This document shows, piece by piece, positions 1-8,082 of a DNA stretch of 43,194 nt. Position 1 is the stretch's first letter; every line of letters begins with the position of its first letter. This DNA comes from a virus: IMG/VR virus record IMGVR_UViG_3300020171_000063, positions 1 to 43,194 of that record; one strand, 5' to 3'. Both the position numbers and the translations under genes were made by a program. The notes beneath the pieces are model-generated. The model was given only the letters and a program-made list of their open reading frames with translations. It was not told the origin of the DNA and did no database searches.

Positions 1-3000
1 ACTTCTGATTATAACTTCCATTGTCAGAACCAGATCCAATTACAAACGCATCACTCGCATCATCGTGGTATATTGACCCGACTTTCATAATTACAGAATC
101 CGATGTCAATACACGGATTGCGTTATCCCCATTCCCCGACACCTCGTTGACGGTGACCTCGTTGGTGTTGCTGCTGGACAAATACGCCCCGTACCGCCCG
201 CACTTCTTGATCTCGTTGACCTCGATGCGGTTGTAGTCCGCGCCGTTTAGTTGCAGACCGTCTGACGCTGCGCCTACGCAGCCGGTGATGGTGTTGACCA
301 TTACTGTATTATAATCAGAAGTGAGGTAAACGCCACCACCGGCAACATCTGATATAGTAGAAATCGAAACTTCGTTTGTGTTACCGCTAATGTATGCCCC
401 GTAATCCTTCACATTTTTTATCAGTGTACCGGAAACCTTGCACATACTTCCTGACAAACTAATTCCGTATGTAGTGCAAGCCTGTATACTACCAAATCCA
501 ATCGTGCTTGAAGTCGAAGAACAAACAATGCCAGAAGCCCCAACATTGTGTATTTCATTTATGTAAACATTAGAACCTCCGCTACCTATATAGCAGGCTC
601 CATTCACCGTTCCAAGGCGTATTTCGTTTGTTTTGCACGCCGTATTATCATAATAAGCAATACTGGATGCGTTCTCCAATAAATCAGATTGTACAAAACA
701 GTTGTCACAATCGTTCAGATTTATACCTCGCGTTGTCGTTATATTGTTATAGGCGTTGACATTTTTCAAAATTGCACTATCTGTCCACTTCAAAGAAACC
801 GCCCCTGTTGAACCAGAGGCGCAATCGACAACATCTATATTAACTATCTGTATCTTTTCGTTTCTGTTATCAACGGCAGCCCCGAATGAGTAGATACAAT
901 CATTCGTGCTTGTCCCGTCGAAGTCGATGATAACCCCGCCTGCCGACTCTCCGATGATTGAATCACCGGATTCCAGCTTGATGAAGCTCGCCTCGTTGTA
1001 TGTGCCGTTCCTGACGTAGAACGTAGTTCCCGCTGCCTCTGTGTCTGTCGCAACCGAAAGCGACGTGTAGTCGCCTCCTGACGGCGCAACGATAACGTCA
1101 TACAGCGTTTGCCCACCCGATGCCGCTGCACCGTTGATGGTAATCAGGTTCGCCTCTGTCGTGTCCAGAGTGATGTTTGTACCACCGCGCAGGCCTTTGA
1201 ACACCAGATCCACGCCTGACTTTTCCAACCACACGCCGTCGCCGCCCAATGTGTTGGAGGCCGTGTTGACTTCCCCTGCCCCTGACGCCGTAAGGTACAT
1301 GATACCGGCCTCAGACGTGTCAGCCGTCAACCCTGAACCGAAGTGAATCCGACCGAACCGGAGGTCAACACCATTTTTGTCGTACCACAGACCGTCGCCG
1401 ACCGCACCGTAATTACTGGCGGTGTTTGCCTCTCCAACGGTTGCAGTTGTTCCAATCTTTATCAGACCCGCTTCCGTTGTATCGAATGTGATGTTTCCCT
1501 GGGGGTGTAGCCTAATCATCTCAAGGTCAACCAGAGTTTTCTGGTAGAACACTCCGTCGCCTACTGTGCCGGCGTTGCTTGCCGTCGTGCTTTCCTGGAC
1601 ACCAGAGAACGCTATCTCAAGGCTGTCGCCTGTTCGAGTAGATGTAATAGCCGTCCCACCCGATACCGTTACGTTAGCGCCTGTCGTTCCAACCGTGTCG
1701 CTATCGGCGTAAATCTTTGTACTCTCTTGCGTACCTGTAAAGGCGATCTCAAGGCTGTCGCCGGTTAAAACAGATGATATTGCGGTTCCGCCATTTATTG
1801 ATACGTTATAGCATGTCGTTGAACTTCCAACATCATCATACAATTTTGTCCTCATCTTCTGTGAGGTTAGGTGAATATACCCGTCAGCAACCCCGACTTT
1901 TACAACGTGACCAATTCTTACAACCTTACCAACAGTTGGAGCGGTATTCTGCAATGTCCCAGTAGTAGAGACATAAAGCATATCTCCAGCAGAAAATGCT
2001 GATGTGTCCATGTTATAAAAACCACTGTCGATAGTGTAAACATAGGCGTTTAGCGCGACGGATGACATTGCAATTCCAGAAACCCTAGCCATTTCTGTTT
2101 CAATAGTGCAATGTGCCTTGAAGAAGTACGGTTTGTCACCAAACGCGCCATTGGAATACACAACATCGTCCTTTGTAAGTGCCTCTCCAGCGTATCCGAG
2201 GTACTTTACTCCCCTTGCGGTAGAGGCGTCAAATGACGAGTCGGCATAGCTGACCTTGATGCCAGCACCATTATTCCTTATGTACTTATTCGAGTTGTTG
2301 AATTGCACTCCTGTCGCCGTGCTTGAACCGAGCGTGAGAGCGTTTTCTATCGTTCCGGTTATCTGTTTCTGGAACGTGTTCGTGCCAGTGAATGTGTTGT
2401 TTCCAGCGATTGTTGCACAAGCGTTTATTGCGATCTGGTGGAGGCTCAACTTAACCTCGTCGCTGGTCATCCTGACGTTGTTGGCAGATAACTTTGCCTC
2501 AATAGTCCCAAGTTCAACAGAGTGGTAGGATAGTTTTGCCTCGATCGTGTCTAGCTCGACCGCATGATAGGACAGTTTTGCTTCGATGGTACCCAACTCA
2601 ACCGCCGTGTTGGACAGGTTCACTTCGATGCTGTCAACGTCAGTTTGAAGCGTGTTAATGTCAGTTTCGTGCAGCGAAATGACGATTTCTGCCGAATCCA
2701 TGTCAATTTCGAGCGTTTCGATGCTTAAATCTGCACCGGAAATCCAAACTTCAATCGAATCGTCGTTGACTTCCAATGCCGTAATCTCGTCGTCAAACTC
2801 GGATAGCTTTACCTCGATACTATCAAGGTCGTCTGCCGATGTGGACAAATACACCTCAATGCTGTCAAGCGTCGTCTGCACGGTCGTCGTGTTGTCCGTC
2901 TCGTACACGTCCGCTGCATTGTGCATGATACCTGTCGTTATGTCGTGTATGTACCCTACGGCGTGTGAGGGCGTGCAGAAGAGAAGCAGAAGTAGTGAAA

Positions 3001-3022
3001 GGACAATTGTAGTCTTACGCAT
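1..3022 (-). CDS. Tail spike/fibre, N-terminal 1004 or so residues (continues at 43194-42746)
   Basis: The frame is open from ATG 3022 to the window edge. Joined through the 126-bp terminal repeat it continues in frame to the stop at 42746, giving about 1111 residues. It likely forms the receptor-binding spike. The start has an AGGAGAG ribosome site. Residues 1-21 are a clear Sec signal peptide (Arg-Lys, a run of Leu, then SHA before the cut). Residues about 35-190 are heptad-like with SIE/LS repeats, including three 17-residue tandem copies (VELGTIEAKLSYHA type). Next come tail-fibre repeats of the GDGVW..K.GVDL..NITLDTTEA type. From about residue 640 a pectin-lyase-like parallel beta-helix starts (VAPSGGDYTSL) and runs on as PbH1-like turns rich in N, G, S and T. 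A signal peptide on a spike is odd. Family assignment is firm at fold level; the ligand is unknown. Confidence 0.85.
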   Translation of the reverse strand, partial: MRKTTIVLSLLLLLFCTPSHAVGYIHDITTGIMHNAADVYETDNTTTVQTTLDSIEVYLSTSADDLDSIEVKLSEFDDEITALEVNDDSIEVWISGADLSIETLEIDMDSAEIVISLHETDINTLQTDVDSIEVNLSNTAVELGTIEAKLSYHAVELDTIEAKLSYHSVELGTIEAKLSANNVRMTSDEVKLSLHQIAINACATIAGNNTFTGTNTFQKQITGTIENALTLGSSTATGVQFNNSNKYIRNNGAGIKVSYADSSFDASTARGVKYLGYAGEALTKDDVVYSNGAFGDKPYFFKAHCTIETEMARVSGIAMSSVALNAYVYTIDSGFYNMDTSAFSAGDMLYVSTTGTLQNTAPTVGKVVRIGHVVKVGVADGYIHLTSQKMRTKLYDDVGSSTTCYNVSINGGTAISSVLTGDSLEIAFTGTQESTKIYADSDTVGTTGANVTVSGGTAITSTRTGDSLEIAFSGVQESTTASNAGTVGDGVFYQKTLVDLEMIRLHPQGNITFDTTEAGLIKIGTTATVGEANTASNYGAVGDGLWYDKNGVDLRFGRIHFGSGLTADTSEAGIMYLTASGAGEVNTASNTLGGDGVWLEKSGVDLVFKGLRGGTNITLDTTEANLITINGAAASGGQTLYDVIVAPSGGDYTSLSVATDTEAAGTTFYVRNGTYNEASFIKLESGDSIIGESAGGVIIDFDGTSTNDCIYSFGAAVDNRNEKIQIVNIDVVDCASGSTGAVSLKWTDSAILKNVNAYNNITTTRGINLNDCDNCFVQSDLLENASSIAYYDNTACKTNEIRLGTVNGACYIGSGGSNVYINEIHNVGASGIVCSSTSSTIGFGSIQACTTYGISLSGSMCKVSGTLIKNVKDYGAYISGNTNEVSISTISDVAGGGVYLTSDYNTVMVNTITGCVGAASDGLQLNGADYNRIEVNEIKKCGRYGAYLSSSNTNEVTVNEVSGNGDNAIRVLTSDSVIMKVGSIYHDDASDAFVIGSGSDNGSYNQK
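10..135 (+). repeat. Left copy of the 126-bp terminal repeat
   Basis: Identical to 43069-43194. It lies in the tail-spike frame, which is continuous when the two ends are merged, so it marks circular closure of the map. Bases 1-9 do not match the circle; 1-14 are the reverse complement of 309-322, an assembly fold-back or tip. Confidence 0.9.
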
Positions 3023-3042
3023 AGATCGTCTCTCCTTGACGC

Positions 3043-4245
3043 TCACAGCGTCATACCGTTGCGTGTACCGATGGTAACAGACCCGGCGTCTGCATTTGTG
3101 ATGTTGATGCCGATACTCGCGCTTGCGATTGTAACAGAAAGAGTGATTGCGATAACAGGGGTTCCGTTCGCCTGGTAGGAAAGCAGGGTGACATCAGGAG
3201 CGAAGGTCGCGGTATGGTGAACAACCTGATAGGTGGCACAGACATTGGCTGTACCGAGCGCGTTCGCAGCGTAAACAGTCAGATCGTATGTGCTGCCCTT
3301 TGTTCCAGTGTAGGTGTAGTCGTAGTCGTCACTGTCTGGTGTCGCTTCTATCCTGCCGAAGATCGCTGTTCCAAGCCATGTAATCGCTGTACTGGTGACA
3401 GCAAACAGATCGCTCTCGTCGTCCGGGTCGTAGAAGTACACCCCGTCTCCGTCCAGCATCATAGCCAAACAGTCTGTATCGTAATTCTTAAACGTCAGGT
3501 CGCCCAGGTATCTGAGCTGCGAGACAACCGGATTGTGGTTCGGGACAGGGACGCCATACTTGTCGCAGGTGTATTGCGAGTCAGTAAATCCCTGATTGTC
3601 GTTCGTTTTCTGGTACTGTGCTTTGCAGGCTTTCGCCTTCTGTGCAATGGTATTGGAAAGTTTCTCAAACAGAGCAGAAGCAGAAGTCCTTGCGGGGTCG
3701 TACATTCCAGCCTGGATGATCAGGCGTTCAATCACCATGTCGCACAACGCCGGGTGGAAGTTCGCGGGGATCAACGGGGAGTCTGTATCAGCAGACAAGT
3801 CTGTAACGTACAGCGTCCCATAAATTGTGATCGTCTCTCCATCTTCTTGCGGTGCAGGGTACAAAGTGATCTCATTCGTCTGATACCGCGTCTCGTAGAA
3901 GTAGGGATCGCCGTCCAAAAGGGTCATCGCATAAAGTCGCTCTTCGACCGATTCAAGGCGCTTCAGTCTCCAACTGTCTACGCTTGAAGTGTAAAGAACC
4001 GCGTCGATAGAAAAAAGAGTAGACGGAGTGGTATATGTCTCTGTGTCCTCCGTCGTAGTCAGTAAAGATGGTGTCGAACGAACTTTGACATAGCTGGCAA
4101 ACGGCAAGTACACCATGTTGATCTCGGCGTCAATCTCAGAGTCAGTCAGACTAAACTGTTTTCCCTCTGTCATCTTGTTAGCGCTGTACGCCGATTTCAT
4201 CCATACGCGCACATAGTTCCGCATTGAGAGCAATGTCATAGCCAT
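3043..4245 (-). CDS. Head-tail adaptor protein (P22 gp4-like), with extra C-terminal domain
   Basis: This 400-residue protein starts at ATG 4245 after GAGGTAACGAAT. The N-terminal 200 residues have the pattern of podovirus adaptors (gp4-like): an early helix, an IDAEIN helix, an LSSRR-type strand region, ITLYPAPQEDGETI, then a helical end with LIPANFHPALCDMVIERLI. Such proteins dock onto the portal and close the capsid after packaging. The C-terminal 150 residues are Thr/Ser/Asp-rich and look like an Ig-type beta-sandwich, longer than the usual adaptor. There is no signal peptide, unlike the second adaptor-like gene at 40864-41571. It lies between the exported proteins and the tail spike in the late operon. 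Confidence 0.7.
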   Translation of the reverse strand: MAMTLLSMRNYVRVWMKSAYSANKMTEGKQFSLTDSEIDAEINMVYLPFASYVKVRSTPSLLTTTEDTETYTTPSTLFSIDAVLYTSSVDSWRLKRLESVEERLYAMTLLDGDPYFYETRYQTNEITLYPAPQEDGETITIYGTLYVTDLSADTDSPLIPANFHPALCDMVIERLIIQAGMYDPARTSASALFEKLSNTIAQKAKACKAQYQKTNDNQGFTDSQYTCDKYGVPVPNHNPVVSQLRYLGDLTFKNYDTDCLAMMLDGDGVYFYDPDDESDLFAVTSTAITWLGTAIFGRIEATPDSDDYDYTYTGTKGSTYDLTVYAANALGTANVCATYQVVHHTATFAPDVTLLSYQANGTPVIAITLSVTIASASIGINITNADAGSVTIGTRNGMTL

Positions 4246-4255
4246 ATTCGTTACC

Positions 4256-4984
4256 TCAGTTTAGGATCAAGTCCATTGTCATTGAGAAGGCTGTTGTTGT
4301 CGTACCGTTTGCCGCTTCCATGATGATGTCGGTTAGCCCGCCAAAAGAAGGAGTCTCGCCGGTAAACTCTTTGCCCGGCTCTTGGAAGAAGTCAACTACC
4401 TTCCACAGCTTACCAGAAGGGCGATACCTTACTCTGAACTTCGCGTTGTCTGTGTCCAGGCAAGTGACCTTCTTTAAGAACGCCGTCTTTCCAGCAGGGA
4501 CAGTATAAACGCCGTTGAATGTGGAGGTGTTGGCCGCCTTGATCTGCGCGAGTACCGTGGTTGCAACATCAGGCACACCGGCTGTTTCTGCTCCTGTGTA
4601 GATGTAGATTTCCCCGGAAGCAGCCCCAACAGTTCCGGCCGTTACAACAGTGGCACCGAACACGCGAAAGAAGTACGCCGTTGTAGGAACAACAGTCGTG
4701 CCGTTCATGGACACCGTTTCAGACGCCAGAGCGCCAAGAGAATCCAGCCCGTACACCGTGACCGTCCGTGCGCCAATCCCCAAGGCTGTGTCATCTGTGC
4801 TCGAGGAACTAACCTCAAGTGTGGCAGCAGTGGTGAGGAAGTGGTGGACAGCAGAATAGTCTGTGGCTACTTCGTATGTCGTTGTACCCGCAGTATTGTA
4901 CCCAACAACAGTGATAGGCGTCTCAGAAAAAGAGACGCCAGTCAACATGAGAAAACAGATTGCACAAGCGATTGTGCGATTCAT
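4256..4984 (-). CDS. Exported virion-region protein, beta-rich
   Basis: This 242-residue protein starts at ATG 4984 with GGAGCGGTAACT upstream. Residues 1-20 form a Sec signal peptide (MNRT, hydrophobic core, SFS before ETPITV). The rest is Thr/Val/Gly-rich and predicted all-beta, with stretches such as TGVPAGKTAFLKKV-like and RVRYRPSGKLWKV strands seen in phage decoration or fibre-base proteins. It sits between the adaptor and capsid genes and its stop overlaps the ribosome site of the adaptor gene, so it is expected to be made with the late structural proteins. I do not recognise a named family. The export signal on a gene in a head-to-tail module is the main oddity. Confidence 0.6.
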   Translation of the reverse strand: MNRTIACAICFLMLTGVSFSETPITVVGYNTAGTTTYEVATDYSAVHHFLTTAATLEVSSSSTDDTALGIGARTVTVYGLDSLGALASETVSMNGTTVVPTTAYFFRVFGATVVTAGTVGAASGEIYIYTGAETAGVPDVATTVLAQIKAANTSTFNGVYTVPAGKTAFLKKVTCLDTDNAKFRVRYRPSGKLWKVVDFFQEPGKEFTGETPSFGGLTDIIMEAANGTTTTAFSMTMDLILN

Positions 4985-4986
4985 AG

Positions 4987-5553
4987 TTACCGCTCCGTGT
5001 TTCTTACGGTGATTGTCGGACGGCGATTAGGCATACCAACAATGTCATAGAACGTTTCTGCAATACCTGACGTTTCAAACGAAGTTGTTCCCAGGGTGAA
5101 TGTAACTGTCGCTGTGTTGACAACTTTTAACAGGCACAGAGGGATGTTTGTCGAGTCGATGCTTGCGATAAGAGCCGGGATATCGGTGGAACTGTCAGCC
5201 GCCTTTGTAACCTCAACCGTGTCAGCCGAGGCGTCCCAAGTGATGAGGTAATAGGCGGTGATCGTCCCGTTCTGTTGAACAGCAGCAGAGAGTGTCATCG
5301 CACTTGTCGCGGGAATGAACTCGATACCGTTAAGGTAGTAAGCCAGTCCGCTATTCGTGCAGTCGATCGTCACGTTGTCGGTTGAGTTGTAGCTCATATC
5401 AAGATCAGTCAGACTGTATGTATACTGCATCTGCTGATTGTCATACAGATTCGTGACAAGTTCTCCCTGCAATACGCCGTTCGGGGTGATGTCCGCATAG
5501 GCAGCAGGACACAGAATGAGCGCAAGCAGCAGGGCGAGTGCTTTATATTTCAT
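4987..5553 (-). CDS. Exported virion-region protein of unknown function
   Basis: This 188-residue protein starts at ATG 5553 with a strong GGAGGAAGAA site. Residues 1-20 are a textbook Sec signal peptide (MKYK, an Ala/Leu core, AYA before DITPNG). The mature part is Thr/Asp/Ser-rich with alternating hydrophobics and little helix, as in small phage beta-sandwich proteins (YLNGIEF.., TITAYYLITWD..). The next gene starts 3 bases after its stop. It lies just downstream of a strong stem-loop at 5577-5601. Family not recognised. A structural or accessory fibre role is inferred only from position. Confidence 0.6.
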   Translation of the reverse strand: MKYKALALLLALILCPAAYADITPNGVLQGELVTNLYDNQQMQYTYSLTDLDMSYNSTDNVTIDCTNSGLAYYLNGIEFIPATSAMTLSAAVQQNGTITAYYLITWDASADTVEVTKAADSSTDIPALIASIDSTNIPLCLLKVVNTATVTFTLGTTSFETSGIAETFYDIVGMPNRRPTITVRNTER

Positions 5554-5576
5554 TTCTTCCTCCTTTTCGGATAAGT

Positions 5577-5601
5577 GGAGGGAGGGGAATTACCCCCTCC
5601 C
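5577..5601 (-). terminator. GC-rich stem-loop between head genes
   Basis: The inverted repeat GGAGGGG/CCCCTCC with a short AATTA-type loop lies just after the stop of the 5621-6043 gene. No U-tract follows on either strand, so this is probably a partial attenuator or an mRNA 3'-end stabiliser rather than a full terminator. It would set capsid-region mRNA above that of the downstream exported and tail genes. Confidence 0.45.
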
Positions 5602-5620
5602 AATCGTGTCGTGAGTGAAG

Positions 5621-6043
5621 TTACTGCTTCGCGCTCGTCATCAGGTATTCGACAACGATACGCACTTCGGCCGCGTCGAGGTCGTTGTTGATGAGCAGAT
5701 CAAGAGTATCCTCGGCGACATAGAGCTGACCGGTCTGGGCAGCAGTGGTCGTCGGGTTCATGTATCGACCCATTCCAGCAGCAGAGTTGAGGTTGAAAGA
5801 TGTTAGGAATGTGGTTCCGCTTGTCACAAGAACATTGATTGTCGCAGTACCACCCTCGGCAGTCGTGTTGTAAGCGAACACGTCAACGATCCACATATTC
5901 TTTGGAATGGGCATAATCTGCCAAGTGTCACCCGATGTTGCGTTGTTGACAGAAAAGTCGATGTCCATTACGTGGACAGCCTTCGCACTGTCAAGAGTAC
6001 GAGGAACAGGAGGACCGCATTTCAGAAAGTTGATAGTAGCCAT
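5621..6043 (-). CDS. Small head-associated protein (decoration candidate)
   Basis: This 140-residue protein starts at ATG 6043 after AAGGGGGGAACCATAA and directly follows the capsid gene. It has no signal peptide (MATINFLKCGPP), in contrast with its downstream neighbours. The sequence is beta-rich with many small residues (FSVNNATSGDTWQIMPIP, TAEGGTATINVLV, AEVRIVVEYL), a composition typical of capsid decoration or head-fibre proteins. Its position between capsid and tail genes fits that role. The stop lies upstream of the stem-loop at 5577-5601. No named family recognised. Confidence 0.6.
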   Translation of the reverse strand: MATINFLKCGPPVPRTLDSAKAVHVMDIDFSVNNATSGDTWQIMPIPKNMWIVDVFAYNTTAEGGTATINVLVTSGTTFLTSFNLNSAAGMGRYMNPTTTAAQTGQLYVAEDTLDLLINNDLDAAEVRIVVEYLMTSAKQ

Positions 6044-6062
6044 TTATGGTTCCCCCCTTTCT

Positions 6063-7100
6063 TTAGGAAAGACCGTACAGGTTGGTGCAGGCGGTTGTGC
6101 ACTTCATGATCCCGCGGGGGATGCTATTGAAGATGGTTGCGCCAAACCCGTGAATAGAAGCCCAAGCGTAGTAGGCAATTTTCTCGAAGTCGTCGATATC
6201 CACGCGGATCTCAGGGCGATTGCAGATCGAAGCGCAAATAGCCGAAGCACCGAGCAGGTAGGAGTTGCAGTACGGCACGTCGCCGCCAGTTCCACCTGTA
6301 AGCGCGGTGATTTTCAGTTCGTCGTAAGGGTGGACGATAACTCCATTCCATACGAGTTTTGCACCCTTGAACAGTGGGTTATCTTTGCCGCGAACTTCGG
6401 CCTCGCGTGTCGCCTGAAGGAACTCGGTGTTCCGCTCAAGGTCGTAGCAGGCTTCCGAAGGGGCGAGCAGAACGAGGTGCTTCATACCGTCAATCATGAT
6501 CGGCTTGACCGGCTCGTACACCATCGTATTACTGGAGACAGAGGTTCTTTCTCCGGTCAGAGCTTTGTACTTGATGCGTGTCAAGAACTCAGGAGTAATG
6601 GTGTCAGTGGCAGCGAGAGTGGCGGTGCTTGTGGCGTCTCCACCCCATACGGTTCTGAACGCTGACGAACCGGTTATAGCGGCGAAAATGTCCAGGTCGA
6701 AGGCTTTCGCTCCGGTGCTGACAACGGCTTCTTCAGTCTCTTTGTCGATGTCAAATACGCAGCGCTGCCAGTCGATGCTTCCCTTTGTGCGGGTAGCAGC
6801 GGGCAGAGCAACTTCACCAAGGGTTACGCTCATTGAGTTGTGGGAAAGCTTCTGTGCGCGACTGCGAAGGTCGTTTGCGCCATTGCGAATAACCATCGTG
6901 GGATCAAGGGCGGCCAGCTCGTAAAAATAGATCTGATCGCCTTTTTCTTTGTTGAACACGCGGCGACGCCAGATCATTGACTCTTGGCTATCACCCATGA
7001 ATTTCTCGAAGAAGCTGGCGCGTTGTGTGCGCCGATACACTTTCTCCTCGTATGCCACCTTACGGGCGGCGTCCGTGGAGCTAATCTGGTACACGGCCAT
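6063..7100 (-). CDS. Major capsid protein, N4-gp56 family
   Basis: This 345-residue protein starts at ATG 7100 after AAAGGGGTATATAT. It matches the N4-gp56/DUF4043 capsid family in length and landmarks: an N-terminal FFEKFMGDSQESMIWRR region, a central domain, LAPSEACYDLERNTEF, then RGKDNPLFKGAKLVWNGV with a VHPYDEL continuation, and a C-terminal IPRGIM end. These are HK97-fold shell proteins. It follows the scaffold gene by 15 bases, as usual. There is no signal peptide, so shell assembly should be cytoplasmic. The Cys-containing C-terminus (KCTTACTN) is a small peculiarity. Confidence 0.88.
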   Translation of the reverse strand: MAVYQISSTDAARKVAYEEKVYRRTQRASFFEKFMGDSQESMIWRRRVFNKEKGDQIYFYELAALDPTMVIRNGANDLRSRAQKLSHNSMSVTLGEVALPAATRTKGSIDWQRCVFDIDKETEEAVVSTGAKAFDLDIFAAITGSSAFRTVWGGDATSTATLAATDTITPEFLTRIKYKALTGERTSVSSNTMVYEPVKPIMIDGMKHLVLLAPSEACYDLERNTEFLQATREAEVRGKDNPLFKGAKLVWNGVIVHPYDELKITALTGGTGGDVPYCNSYLLGASAICASICNRPEIRVDIDDFEKIAYYAWASIHGFGATIFNSIPRGIMKCTTACTNLYGLS

Positions 7101-7115
7101 ATATATACCCCTTTC

Positions 7116-8066
7116 TTACTGTTGGGTAATATACGCCTCCAGCTCGGATTCAGACATCCGCGACATATCTTGACTTGAATATGTGACGGTCGGTTTCTTC
7201 TTTGCTGTTCCTACGCCGGAGACGCTAGGTCCGCGAGTGGTTCGCGTGACCTTGTTGATTTTATCAAGAATGCGGTCCGGCTGTGTACGAAGTCTTTCGT
7301 TCTCTTCTTCAAGTCCACGTATTCTCTGCGCCTTTACAGCGCGATCGTGTAGGTTGAGAAGGCTGTCAACAGGGATGTGCGCCCAGTTGTCGATAAACTG
7401 AACTACGTCATCCTGTGAAAAGTTATCTTCTTCTTTTAGGATGCGAACAATCTCAGGGGCCATCTCTTTGAAACGAGGGGCGTGTTCTGCGAGTATCGCG
7501 TCCTTCTCTACGATAGATTGCTGAATAGCGTATGCGCGTGCTGTTTTTTCTGCCTCAACAGTGGATAAGACTTTTCGTATCACAGCGTCCGGGTTCTCGG
7601 TTAGCTGCTCAAACAAGTCTCCTTCATCCGTCGAGCCTTTTTGTTCTCCCGCTTTTTGTTTAAGCAGGGCAATTCCGGCCTCAGGGTTCTGGAAGATGCT
7701 GTCAATAATCTTTCGATTCTTGCCTATCTCGGTACTCTGCTTTCCGGCAAAACTCTGAAGCTCTTTGTTCTGCTTCATAACCTTGTCGTACTCACTTTTC
7801 GGGATACTGACAGTATCCGGCTTGCCGGGTGTCGTCTCCGTCTTATTCTGTTGAGTGTCAGGGGCGCTTTTAGGAGCAGTATCCGGGGTGTCAGGATCTT
7901 CCTGTTCCGGTTCTTCTGCGATAACAGAATCAAGCTCTTCGTCCGTCATTGTAGACGGGTCGGTACTCGGTTCTGCAACCTCTTCCTGTGGGGCGTTATC
8001 CCTTTGTTCAACTTGGCTCTCGACTTCTTCGTCGGAAGCCTCAAAAAGTTTGTTGTCGTCGTTCAT
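7116..8066 (-). CDS. Scaffolding protein
   Basis: This 316-residue protein starts at ATG 8066 after AGGGGGAACGC. It is very acidic and polar in the first 90 residues (EDPDTPD, DEELDS), then has long helical stretches (KQNKELQSFAGKQSTEIGKN, GLEEENERLR) and a basic C-terminal segment before SQDMSRMSESELEAYITQ. This is the layout of a phage internal scaffold, which binds capsid protein through its C-terminus and leaves before or during packaging. Its place between portal and capsid genes supports the call. No protease domain is visible here or next to it, so the scaffold is probably recycled rather than cleaved. Confidence 0.75.
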   Translation of the reverse strand: MNDDNKLFEASDEEVESQVEQRDNAPQEEVAEPSTDPSTMTDEELDSVIAEEPEQEDPDTPDTAPKSAPDTQQNKTETTPGKPDTVSIPKSEYDKVMKQNKELQSFAGKQSTEIGKNRKIIDSIFQNPEAGIALLKQKAGEQKGSTDEGDLFEQLTENPDAVIRKVLSTVEAEKTARAYAIQQSIVEKDAILAEHAPRFKEMAPEIVRILKEEDNFSQDDVVQFIDNWAHIPVDSLLNLHDRAVKAQRIRGLEEENERLRTQPDRILDKINKVTRTTRGPSVSGVGTAKKKPTVTYSSQDMSRMSESELEAYITQQ

Positions 8067-8082
8067 GCGTTCCCCCTAAAAG

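Noticed and set aside
3214-3987. 257-codon open frame on the plus strand opposite the adaptor gene
   Set aside because: Antisense to a clear protein with good start; no ribosome site; composition not protein-like. Similar long antisense frames at 8086-8811, 9472-9975 and 5907-6665 were rejected for the same reason.
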